A DNA stretch of 64,000 bases, taken from Dyadobacter endophyticus. GTDB taxonomy: Bacteria; Bacteroidota; Bacteroidia; Cytophagales; Spirosomataceae. Shown piece after piece: positions 25,267 to 32,884 of the stretch (the first letter of the stretch is position 1; each line of letters begins with the position of its first letter). The notes below the pieces were generated by a model that was not told the origin of the DNA, made no database searches, and worked only from the letters and a program-made list of their open reading frames with translations. The position numbers and the translations under genes are program-made. The stretch spans positions 1,054,001 through 1,118,000 of the forward strand of contig NZ_BMIA01000003.1 in the NCBI RefSeq assembly GCF_014641595.1, written 5' to 3'.

Positions 25267-25301
25267 ATAAAAAATCCGGTCTGATTGCTCAAACCGGATT
25301 T
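25267..25301 (-). terminator. Terminator of the YceI gene
   Basis: AAATCCGGT (25272-25280) pairs with ACCGGATTT (25293-25301). On the minus strand the stem is followed by a run of T. It separates YceI from the sugar operon. Confidence 0.85.
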
Positions 25302-25324
25302 CATGCCTTTTAAATATGCGTTGA

Positions 25325-25933
25325 TTATTTGTTCGCTACCAGATTTACATCGAGTGTAAAATCATTTTCGATCGCCTTGTCTCCGAGGTTTTCGAAGAAG
25401 TTGGTCGAGCGGAATTTGATATCGTATTTGGTACGATCGATCGCTACTTTCGCGTTGGCAGTCACCTTTTTAGCATCGGCTGTAACGGTTGCCGGGAATT
25501 TCACATCCTGGGTAATCCCTTTGATCGTCAGCTTGCCGGTTACATCATATGCATTTCCGCCTTTTGGCGTCACGGTAGAAATCACGAGCTTAGCCTGCGG
25601 GTGTTTTTCAACTGAGAAAAAGTCGTCGCTTTTGAGGTGATTGGTAAGCTTGCCGTTCATTTCCTTGTCGGTCACATCGGTCACAACGAGTGATTTGATG
25701 TCGGCCACAAAACTACCTCCTTTGAGCTTGTCGTTATCCACCACGAGTGTGCCGCTTTCCAGAGGCACAGTTCCGGCATGCGTTCCTGTCACTTTTTTAG
25801 CGCCCCAATTAATAGTGCTTGCCTTGGGATCCACCTTCAAAGTTTTGTCGGCAGCATTCTTTCCAGGACCGTTGGCAATTGCAGCAACATTGAAAAGCAA
25901 ACCAGCTGCTGCGAGTACAAACATTCTTTTCAT
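25325..25933 (-). CDS. YceI-family periplasmic lipid-binding protein
   Basis: A 202-residue protein with signal peptide (MFVLAAAGLLFNVAAIANG) and a complete YceI lipocalin-like barrel: LKVDPKASTINWGAKKVTGTHAG, GGSFVADIKSLVVTDV, HLKSDDFFSVEKHPQAKLVIS, VTGKLTIKGITQDVKFP and KFRSTNFFENLGDKAIENDFTLDVNLVA. YceI proteins bind polyisoprenoid-type lipids in the periplasm; many bacteria induce them under stress. It stands alone with its own terminator and a 107-base upstream region. Family assignment is firm; the ligand is not seen. Confidence 0.93.
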   Translation of the reverse strand: MKRMFVLAAAGLLFNVAAIANGPGKNAADKTLKVDPKASTINWGAKKVTGTHAGTVPLESGTLVVDNDKLKGGSFVADIKSLVVTDVTDKEMNGKLTNHLKSDDFFSVEKHPQAKLVISTVTPKGGNAYDVTGKLTIKGITQDVKFPATVTADAKKVTANAKVAIDRTKYDIKFRSTNFFENLGDKAIENDFTLDVNLVANK

Positions 25934-26040
25934 AATAATTTCAATCGTTTAAAGTGTAGAAGAATTGTTTTGAAAGATATAAAGAATAAAAAGTACTTAA
26001 CAAATCATTAACAGGCTTTAACAATCCTATACGTCGTTTG

Positions 26041-26610
26041 TCAGGAGCGCGTTGCTTCGCTTTCCAGCAATTTTACGTCATCAAAGCGCTCCAATATCTT
26101 CTTACCATCGACCCAGTCTTCGAGCCCCGATACGGCATTGATATGTCCCTTTTTGCCCACATTGACGAAATCGCTTCCCCAGTTCGCGGCAAATACTTTT
26201 GACCGGCCTATTGTCGCGTAAATGTCGTTCGTACTCGCTACCACAATCGTTTTGAAAGGGATCGTACGCACAGGTATGGGCGTAAACCCGACGACAAAAT
26301 TCAATCTTTTCGAAAGTTCGGCATCGGCCGGGGCCACTAATAATGCGCCCTTGATCAGCTCCGAACTAAATTCCTGCGCCCAATGCGCCACGGTAATGCA
26401 TCCCAGGCTATGCGCAATGAGGATCGTCGGCTCGGTGAGTTCGCCGACCTGCTTTTGAAGCTGCGCAACCCAGTCCTCTTTCACCGGCCAGTCCCAGTTC
26501 TCCTGCTGTACGCGGTCGAAACGGTGTGGATATTGCTCTTCCCAGATGGTCTGCCAATGCTGCGAGCCCGAGCTCGCCAGCCCCGGTACGGTCAGAAAGC
26601 GCGTACTCAT
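26041..26610 (-). CDS. RBBP9/YdeN-family serine hydrolase
   Basis: A 189-residue small alpha/beta hydrolase: FLTVPGLASSGSQHWQTIWE at the N-terminus, RVQQENWDWPVKEDWV, the nucleophile region ILIAHSLGCITVAHWA with catalytic Ser, KTIVVASTNDIYAT with the acid, and VGKKGHINAVSGLEDW with the His. Size and motifs fit the RBBP9/YdeN family, whose substrates are mostly unknown. It starts 24 bases after the stop of the formylglycine-generating enzyme gene, so it is probably the last gene of the sulfatase operon. Confidence 0.9.
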   Translation of the reverse strand: MSTRFLTVPGLASSGSQHWQTIWEEQYPHRFDRVQQENWDWPVKEDWVAQLQKQVGELTEPTILIAHSLGCITVAHWAQEFSSELIKGALLVAPADAELSKRLNFVVGFTPIPVRTIPFKTIVVASTNDIYATIGRSKVFAANWGSDFVNVGKKGHINAVSGLEDWVDGKKILERFDDVKLLESEATRS

Positions 26611-26634
26611 AATACTATCGATTTGATGATCACA

Positions 26635-27720
26635 TCATTTTTTATCCATTACACAACGGAAACCAAGATTGTTGCTCCCGCTCGTCACTTCGCCCTTGCC
26701 GCGGCTTCCGGCTTTATAACGAATGCAATAGTCGTCGCTGCAAAGGAACGAGCCTCCGCGCTGGACGCGTTTCACTGCGCCGGGCTCGTCGGGGTCGTAG
26801 CTATCCGACGGCCCTTTCGGGTTAGCGGTGGGACTTTTCTGGTAATAATCGGGACGATACAAGTCCTCGCACCATTCCCAGACATTGCCGTCCATGTCGT
26901 AAAGCCCGTAAGGATTCGAAGGGAAGGACTTAATGGGCGCTGCCGTAAGATGGCCGTCTTCTTTGGTATTCTTGTCAGGGAAACTTCCCTGATAAATATT
27001 CGCAACCCATTTGCCGCCGGGTTTTAGCTGGTCGCCCCAGTAATAGGTGTGATTGCCTTTCCCGCCCTGTGCTGCAAACTCCCATTCTGCTTCGGTAGGG
27101 AGCCTCTTACCTGCCCATTTTGCATAAGCGGAAGCATCTTCATACGAAACATGTACCACCGGATAGTTTTCACGGCCTTTGATCGAGCTGGAAGGTCCTT
27201 CGGGATGTGCCCAGTCGGCTCCGGCCACGTAATTCCACCATTGCAGCGGGTTATCCAGGCTCACGCGTGAAGGCGTGGGCGTAAAAACCGCCGAGCCGGG
27301 AACCAGCTTATCAGCCGGCACACCGGGATAATCGGCCGGGTTCAATGGGCGTTCGGCGACGGTTTTATAATTGGTCGCTTTTACAAAAGCGGCGAATTCG
27401 GCATTGGTTACCTCATGGGAATCGATATAATAGCCATTCACGGTTACCTCGTGCATCGGGCGCGCATCGGGAAACTCGTCGGCGCCCATCAGGAATTTTC
27501 CGCCGGGAATCCACACCATACCGGTACTATCGCCGGCACCTTCCGTCACCAGGCTTGCACTGCGGATCGCGGCTGCGCGGGAAGGCATACCGTCGGCAAT
27601 GCAGGCTGCCAGGCTGTCGGCTTTGCGTTTTTCTTCGGCGGTTTGTTTGCTTCCGCAGCTCCACAACGTCACAGCCATCGCTCCTACCAGACCGCAAAAA
27701 CCTTTTATTGAAAACTCCAT
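26635..27720 (-). CDS. Formylglycine-generating enzyme-like lipoprotein
   Basis: A 361-residue SUMF1-fold protein with lipoprotein signal (GLVGAMAVTLWSC, Cys about residue 22). FGE features: MVWIPGGKFLMGADEFPDARP, YYIDSHEVTNAEFAAFV, YPVVHVSYEDASAYAKWAGK, RLPTEAEWEFAAQGG, YGLYDMDGNVWEWCEDLY and SNNLGFRCV. Both active-site cysteines of true FGEs are present (GGSFLCSDDYCIRYKAGSR, Cys327 and Cys332), unlike many family members that only share the fold. This supports oxidation of a sulfatase Cys to formylglycine. A Cys-type sulfatase lies two genes upstream in the same operon. The lipid anchor implies it works in the periplasm. Confidence 0.92.
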   Translation of the reverse strand: MEFSIKGFCGLVGAMAVTLWSCGSKQTAEEKRKADSLAACIADGMPSRAAAIRSASLVTEGAGDSTGMVWIPGGKFLMGADEFPDARPMHEVTVNGYYIDSHEVTNAEFAAFVKATNYKTVAERPLNPADYPGVPADKLVPGSAVFTPTPSRVSLDNPLQWWNYVAGADWAHPEGPSSSIKGRENYPVVHVSYEDASAYAKWAGKRLPTEAEWEFAAQGGKGNHTYYWGDQLKPGGKWVANIYQGSFPDKNTKEDGHLTAAPIKSFPSNPYGLYDMDGNVWEWCEDLYRPDYYQKSPTANPKGPSDSYDPDEPGAVKRVQRGGSFLCSDDYCIRYKAGSRGKGEVTSGSNNLGFRCVMDKK

Positions 27721-27736
27721 ATTCCAGAAAACTCGG

Positions 27737-29209
27737 TTATCCTTTTTTTACTTCTACTTTAAAAACATCCTTCAAAGCCTGTCGCGCAGCGTGGTACCCG
27801 CACATCCCATGTACGCCCCCGCCCGGCGGTGTGGACGACGAGCAAATGTAAATGTCTCTGCCCGACGTCCGGTAAGGCGAAATACTCAGTACTGGCCGCG
27901 AATACAACTGCCAGATATCCTGAATACCCCCGTTGATATCACCTCCGATGTAATTCGGGTTATATTGTTCCAATGCGCTGGCATTGGTAATGTGTTTTGC
28001 TTTGATCACGTCCCTGAAACCCGGAGCATAGCGTTCGATCTGGCTTTCCAGGGCGTCGGTCATATCGCGGTCGTCGCCGTTGGGTACGTGGCAATAGGCC
28101 CATGCCGTATGCTTGCCTTCCGGTGCGCGCGTTTTATCAAAAAGACTTTGCTGCGCTACAAGGGCAAAAGGTTTCTCGCCCCGTTTGCCATTTCCTACAT
28201 TACGTTCATACTGCACAATTTCTTCGAATGTATTCCCCAGATGCACCGTCCCTGCGCTCCTGCATTCCTCGCGTTGAAAGGGTATCGGCTCATCCAGTGC
28301 CCAATCGACCTTGAAAATCCCCGGACCCTGCCGGTAGGTTTCGAGACGACGTTTGTACGAAGTACTCAGCCTGTCGCCCGCGATGCGTACCAGCTGTCGC
28401 GGCGTCACATCCATTAAGACCGCCTTCGCCGGTGGAAGTTCATTCAATGAGCCCACCATCCAGCCTGTTTGGATCTTTCCGCCGAGCGATTGAAAATACG
28501 CCCCCAGTGCGTCCGCAATGCTTTGACTTCCGCCTACGGGAATCACCCATCCTTTAATATGTGCCGCCGCCATGAGCATGATACCAAACGCCGACGTGGC
28601 AATATTATCCAGCGGCTGGATCGAATGCGCTGCCATTCCGGCCCATAATGCACGTCCCTCCGCTGTTTTGAACTTCGTGGCAGTCCAGGTCGCCGGGGGC
28701 AGTGCTGCTAATCCAAAACCTGCCAGGCGAAAAGGCTCGGCAGGCCATTGCAGCGGCCCTAGCAAATCCGGCAACAACTTCGGGACCGATTCGAGCAAAT
28801 TGCTCATCCATTTGCGGTAAGTACTCCCATCCGCACCCAGCTGCGCCGCCGTCGATTCCACCGATTGGTCCAATACTGCCACCCTGCCTCCGTCCAGCGG
28901 ATGTGCCGCGTCGTGAGTCGGTTGAACGAACGTCAACCCGAAATCCGCGAGCGGCAGCTTTGCAAAAAAAGGCGACATCAATGCCATCGGGTGAACCGCC
29001 GAGCAAATGTCGTGTCGGTAACCGGGCAACGTCAGTTCCGCTGTACGCATACCGCCGCCAATCGTTTCTTTACCTTCAATCAACAACACCGAAAGCCCCG
29101 ACTCTTGTAAGGTAATGGCCGCCGCAAGCCCATTCGGACCAGAGCCGACCACTATCGCATCGTATTCGGGAGTACCCACTCCTGGAATATCCACTCGGGT
29201 GTCTGCCAC
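27737..29209 (-). CDS. FAD-dependent oxidoreductase, phytoene-desaturase-related
   Basis: A 490-residue flavoprotein. FAD-binding signature EYDAIVVGSGPNGLAAAI near residues 15-32, then LLIEGKETIGGGMRT, GYRHDICSAVHPMALMSPF, the central VIPVGGSQSIADAL with the second dinucleotide element, and the C-terminal flavin contact SSSTPPGGGVHGMCGYHAA. It resembles the large CrtI/PYROXD2-like group but has no other carotenoid gene nearby. It lies between sulfatase (stop 5 bases before its start) and FGE gene (16 bases), so it is in their operon. No signal peptide, so it is cytoplasmic. Substrate not known. Confidence 0.9.
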   Translation of the reverse strand: MADTRVDIPGVGTPEYDAIVVGSGPNGLAAAITLQESGLSVLLIEGKETIGGGMRTAELTLPGYRHDICSAVHPMALMSPFFAKLPLADFGLTFVQPTHDAAHPLDGGRVAVLDQSVESTAAQLGADGSTYRKWMSNLLESVPKLLPDLLGPLQWPAEPFRLAGFGLAALPPATWTATKFKTAEGRALWAGMAAHSIQPLDNIATSAFGIMLMAAAHIKGWVIPVGGSQSIADALGAYFQSLGGKIQTGWMVGSLNELPPAKAVLMDVTPRQLVRIAGDRLSTSYKRRLETYRQGPGIFKVDWALDEPIPFQREECRSAGTVHLGNTFEEIVQYERNVGNGKRGEKPFALVAQQSLFDKTRAPEGKHTAWAYCHVPNGDDRDMTDALESQIERYAPGFRDVIKAKHITNASALEQYNPNYIGGDINGGIQDIWQLYSRPVLSISPYRTSGRDIYICSSSTPPGGGVHGMCGYHAARQALKDVFKVEVKKG

Positions 29210-29214
29210 GCTGA

Positions 29215-30786
29215 TCAGGGTTTAGCTGTCGCAAGGATCTGCAATGCCTCGTCGTCTTTGTATTCGTTCATTAACGCTTTCAGCTTCGTTTTAAGATCGG
29301 TTGTCAGTGTTTCTGTTCCTTTTGTTCCGTAGATATTCGAAACCTCTTTCGGATCTTTTTGCAAATCATACAATTCCCATGAATCGGCACCGCCGTAGAA
29401 GTAGGCCAGCTTGTAGCGACTTGTCCTTAGCCCGAAATGCGGGTGTACGTGGTGCGGCTGGGGGAACTCGTAATAGTGATAATATGCCTCTTTCCTCCAC
29501 GGAATTTGTGCTGCGCGGTTCGCTTTCAACAATGGGAAGAACGATTTGCCCTGCATGTCCGAGGGAGTTTTCACACCTGCGATATTTAGCACGGTAGGCG
29601 CCCAGTCGATATTCACCACGAGGTCGCTCACTTTCGTACCCGGTTTGATCACCCCCGGATAACGGATCACAAACGGTGTTTTGAGCGATTCTTCGTAAAT
29701 GAACCGCTTGTCGAACCAGCCGTGTTCGCCGAGGTAAAAACCCTGGTCGGAGGCGTAGATCACGACGGTGTTTTTAGATAAACCACTTTTATCGAGGTAA
29801 TCGAGCAACTTACCAATGTTGCGATCGAGCGAATTGGCCGTCGCGAAATAATCACGGAGGTAACGCTGGAATTTCCATTCCACCAGTGCTTTCCCGGTCA
29901 GGTTCTTGTCGGTAACTTCTTTTGAAACCTTGTCATAGTAAGCCTTAAAAACCTTTTTCTGCTCGGAGTTCAGGCGTTTGTAGAGAAAATCTGTTTCATA
30001 ATCCACGCCCACTTTCAGGTCGAGCTTCATGCGCATCGTTTTGTCGATCGTCATATCCTGGTCGGCGGCGGCCTTTCTTCCCTTATAATCATCATAAAAT
30101 GTCGAAGGCAGCGGAAAAGTCACATCATCATAAGCGCCAAGGTCTTCCAGGGCGGGCATCCATTCGCGGTGCGTGGCTTTGTGTCCGACGATCAGGAAAA
30201 ACGGCTTGTCGTTTTCACGTTTTTCGAGCCATCCGGTAGCAAACTGGGTAATAAGATCGGAAACGTAGCCTGTGTATTTGGTGGTATCGTTAGGTTGGCC
30301 CACGAACTCCGGATTGTAATAATGCCCCTGGTCGGGAAGTACATTCCAGTAATCGAAACCTGCCGGCAGGCTGTTCAAATGCATTTTACCGATCCACGCC
30401 GTCTGGTAGCCGTTCTTGCGGAGCGTTTCCGACAACAGCGTCTGGCTGGTATCGAATTTCGTGCGGTCGTTGCGTTTGTAGCCGTTCAGATGGCTGTATT
30501 TGCCGGTGAGGAGTGTAGCACGGCTCGGGCCGCATATGGAGTTGGTAACGAGGTTATTGGTAAGCAATGCGCCTTCCCGGGCAATGCGGTCGATATTCGG
30601 TGTTTTGGCGATTTTGTTTCCATAGGCACCAATGCCCTGATAGGCGTGATCATCGGAGAATATGAAGATAATATTCGGGCGCTGAGCGGCTTGGCCGAAC
30701 GCCAGCGTAACCGACACAACCAATGCAACCAGGCCTGAAAAGGCCTTTGAAATCAACTTCGTAGTACGGGTAAGGATAGCAAACAT
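29215..30786 (-). CDS. Type I sulfatase (Cys-type), exported
   Basis: A 523-residue S1-family sulfatase from the ATG at 30786; an upstream in-frame ATG at 30834 is less likely because the signal peptide begins MFAILTRTTKLIS with hydrophobic GLVALVVSVTLAFGQ. Metal ligands in IIFIFSDDHAYQG, sulfatase signature SICGPSRATLLTGK with Cys85 to be converted to formylglycine, VIYASDQGFYLGEHGWFDKR with further ligands, and FVIRYPG. Gene order sulfatase, FAD enzyme, FGE, hydrolase suggests co-expression with its activator. S1 sulfatases of this type desulfate glycans; the sugar cannot be read from sequence. Confidence 0.94.
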   Translation of the reverse strand: MFAILTRTTKLISKAFSGLVALVVSVTLAFGQAAQRPNIIFIFSDDHAYQGIGAYGNKIAKTPNIDRIAREGALLTNNLVTNSICGPSRATLLTGKYSHLNGYKRNDRTKFDTSQTLLSETLRKNGYQTAWIGKMHLNSLPAGFDYWNVLPDQGHYYNPEFVGQPNDTTKYTGYVSDLITQFATGWLEKRENDKPFFLIVGHKATHREWMPALEDLGAYDDVTFPLPSTFYDDYKGRKAAADQDMTIDKTMRMKLDLKVGVDYETDFLYKRLNSEQKKVFKAYYDKVSKEVTDKNLTGKALVEWKFQRYLRDYFATANSLDRNIGKLLDYLDKSGLSKNTVVIYASDQGFYLGEHGWFDKRFIYEESLKTPFVIRYPGVIKPGTKVSDLVVNIDWAPTVLNIAGVKTPSDMQGKSFFPLLKANRAAQIPWRKEAYYHYYEFPQPHHVHPHFGLRTSRYKLAYFYGGADSWELYDLQKDPKEVSNIYGTKGTETLTTDLKTKLKALMNEYKDDEALQILATAKP

Positions 30787-30938
30787 GAAATACTCTATAT
30801 AATAGGTAGACAAAATAAACTTATGCAAAATCAAATCGCAAGCGTTTTACCGGAATTACTTTGCGAGGCCGGCTCCCGACGGGGTTTAAAATTACAAATT
30901 GGAGATTTGTTTTCACTATCCCGCGTTTTTTAAACGCA

Positions 30939-30971
30939 AAATGCCCGGAACGCTTGGCGCCCCGGGCATTT
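30939..30971 (-). terminator. Terminator of the DUF4142 gene
   Basis: AAATGCCCGG (30939-30948) pairs with CCGGGCATTT (30962-30971). On the minus strand a T-rich tail follows. It lies 18 bases past the DUF4142 stop and upstream of the sulfatase. Confidence 0.8.
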
Positions 30972-30988
30972 CAAACCAACGGTTTAGC

Positions 30989-31567
30989 TTACTTTACCTT
31001 TTCATGGAGCGCCTCAGCCGTTTCCAGGTGATGTTTCAATGTCGGCACTTTTCCTGCCGCCCATGCTTTTACATCCGGGTCTTTAGCGTCATTCCCGGCT
31101 TCTTCGAACTCGTTGATATCTTCCTTGTGGTCGTCGACCATGAAGGATACGTAGGCTTTATCAAACTCTTTGCCTTTCTTTTCGGCCAGTTCATCGTACT
31201 TTTTCTGCTTGTCGTCGCTCAATGTAGCGGGAAGCGTGATGTTTTTTTGAGCAGCGAGCGCTTTCAATTCATCATTGGCTTTCGAATGGTCGGTAACCAT
31301 CATTTCGCCGAACTTTTTAACGTCGGCGCTTGCCGCATTCATCTTCGCCAGTTCGCCCAGTTTCACCTCCATCATACCGCCGTCGGCAGCTGCCACGGCA
31401 AACTCGGAGTCGTCTTCCAATGCAGTCGTATCGAGTTTCGCTTCATTTTGCTCTTCGGCAACTTCCTTGCTGTCCTCAGTCTTGTTGCTGTTACAGGCAG
31501 TGAACGCCACGCCGGTGGCCACCAAAGTAGTAGCGGCCATTAGGATACTCAATGTGATCTTTTTCAT
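30989..31567 (-). CDS. DUF4142 lipoprotein
   Basis: A 192-residue helical protein with a lipoprotein-type signal (ILMAATTLVATGVAFTAC, Cys about residue 25), an acidic linker, then the DUF4142 four-helix domain: FAVAAADGGMMEVKLGELAKMNAASADVKKFGEMMVTDHSKANDELKALA and VSFMVDDHKEDINEFEEAG. The helical bundle is ferritin-like with His and Asp residues (DHSKAN, DDHKED) but I cannot show metal binding. These proteins are periplasmic or outer-membrane anchored and of uncertain function. The gene is single and divergent from the phytochrome operon. Confidence 0.9.
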   Translation of the reverse strand: MKKITLSILMAATTLVATGVAFTACNSNKTEDSKEVAEEQNEAKLDTTALEDDSEFAVAAADGGMMEVKLGELAKMNAASADVKKFGEMMVTDHSKANDELKALAAQKNITLPATLSDDKQKKYDELAEKKGKEFDKAYVSFMVDDHKEDINEFEEAGNDAKDPDVKAWAAGKVPTLKHHLETAEALHEKVK

Positions 31568-31690
31568 AACAGGTTTTCATTTTTTGATGATTTGGGTGCT
31601 AAAAAGTAAAAAACTGTGCCACCCCATCACAAACCCGTTTGCGGCCGGCACCCGCGGCAGGCACATTTAGTTTTCTGGAAAAAGAATGCA

Positions 31691-31698
31691 TATTTTTG
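31691..31698 (+). promoter_or_regulatory. -7 element of the phytochrome operon
   Basis: TATTTTTG is an exact match to TAnnTTTG, 63 bases before the response-regulator start; no clean -33 TTTG is seen. Confidence 0.5.
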
Positions 31699-31761
31699 TA
31701 GCTATCCGTCGACATCGCGATGTGTTGTTCAGCCATTTTATAACCCCCTCTTCCCCGATTA

Positions 31762-32205
31762 ATGAGCTTCCTTACTCTTACGCGTATTTTGCTGGCCGAC
31801 GACGACCACGATGATACTTTCTTGTTCCGGGAAGCATTGGAACAGGTCCCGGTTGAGACACGGCTTTCTGTTGCTGAAAATGGTGCGCAGCTCCTCCAAT
31901 TAATGAAAGGCGCAGATGCGAAGCCGGATATCATATTTCTGGATATGAATATGCCGGTCAAAAACGGGCTTGAATGTCTGGAAGAAATCAGGGGTACGGC
32001 CGGGTACGAACAGGTTCCGGTTGTGATCCTCTCGACGTCCGTGGCGCAATACCTGTGGGAATCGGCGTATAAGGGCGGCGCTAACCTCTATATCCAGAAA
32101 CCGACCAGCTTCAAAGGTTTGATAGAAATCCTTAAAATGTGCCTGCTCGAAAAGGCGGGAACAGCAATGCCGGTGGGGTTGGAACAATTTTTGATTACCA
32201 ATTAG
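31762..32205 (+). CDS. Single-domain response regulator (Rcp1-like)
   Basis: A 147-residue receiver without output domain: RILLADDDHDDTFLFREAL (acidic pocket), DIIFLDMNMPVKNGLECL with the phospho-acceptor Asp, VVILSTSV (switch Ser/Thr) and IQKPTSF with the conserved Lys. Rcp1-type regulators are the partners of phytochrome kinases, and here the gene is first in an operon with heme oxygenase and a bacteriophytochrome. It is therefore the likely acceptor of phosphate from the phytochrome at 32881-35166. Having no DNA-binding domain, it must pass the signal through protein contacts or a phosphorelay. Confidence 0.92.
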   Translation: MSFLTLTRILLADDDHDDTFLFREALEQVPVETRLSVAENGAQLLQLMKGADAKPDIIFLDMNMPVKNGLECLEEIRGTAGYEQVPVVILSTSVAQYLWESAYKGGANLYIQKPTSFKGLIEILKMCLLEKAGTAMPVGLEQFLITN

Positions 32206-32233
32206 TCTTAACAGGTTTCAATTTGCATTCAGT

Positions 32234-32884
32234 ATGAGTGAAGCAACTGCTTTCAACACGGAGCAAGACTTATTTTTCAAACAATTAAGACAAGAGACAG
32301 CGGAAAGCCACCAGTCACTGGAAGATAACCGACTTTCCAAAGCAATACTCAATCCCTCCGTTTCCATTCAGGATTACCAGACTTACCTGGCCGCTCTTTT
32401 CGGAGTGACTGTCGCCTGCGAGGATCAGATATTCCCCGCTATTTCCCACGTTATCACCGACTTGCCCGATCGTTACAAATCGCGACTGATCATCGACGAC
32501 CTGCTTGCGACGGGTTTTACAGAAGCTGAGATCGACGCATTACCCGTTTATCATTTCGAATTTTCTTCGGTCGCTCAGGCGCTGGGTATCATGTATGTGC
32601 TGGAAGGTTCGACGCTCGGCGGAAGGTTTTTATACAAACACACGCATGAAGTGCTGGGACTGAAATTCGAAAACGGCGCTTCCTACTTCTGGGGATATGG
32701 TACGCAAACAGGGAACCTGTGGAAAAGTTTCATCTCCGCCCTTACCCAATTTGTCGAAGAGCATGAAGAAAGGGGCGAGGTAATCGCCAGTGCAAAAAAT
32801 ACTTTTACCATCATTGACAATTGGCTGAGGCAAACAGGCGCAGCGAGCGTGACCCGGCCGGTCGTAACTGATCAGCATGAATGA
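32234..32884 (+). CDS. bphO: Biliverdin-producing heme oxygenase
   Basis: A 216-residue heme oxygenase of the bacterial BphO type. The proximal heme ligand is probably His26 (RQETAESHQSLED); the distal-helix region is ALGIMYVLEGSTLGGRFLYKH with the Gly-rich bend. It cleaves heme to biliverdin, iron and CO. The next gene, a bacteriophytochrome that needs biliverdin, overlaps its stop codon by ATGA (32881-32884), so the two are translationally coupled. The single-domain response regulator ends 28 bases upstream. The genes form a self-contained light-sensing operon. Confidence 0.94.
   Translation: MSEATAFNTEQDLFFKQLRQETAESHQSLEDNRLSKAILNPSVSIQDYQTYLAALFGVTVACEDQIFPAISHVITDLPDRYKSRLIIDDLLATGFTEAEIDALPVYHFEFSSVAQALGIMYVLEGSTLGGRFLYKHTHEVLGLKFENGASYFWGYGTQTGNLWKSFISALTQFVEEHEERGEVIASAKNTFTIIDNWLRQTGAASVTRPVVTDQHE

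Noticed and set aside
27599..28417. 272-codon plus-strand frame across FGE and FAD genes
   Set aside because: It spans parts of two confirmed opposite-strand genes and shows no domain.
27737..29209. Carotenoid biosynthesis gene
   Set aside because: The flavoprotein resembles phytoene desaturases, but no crtB, crtY or crtZ gene adjoins, so the pathway is not supported.
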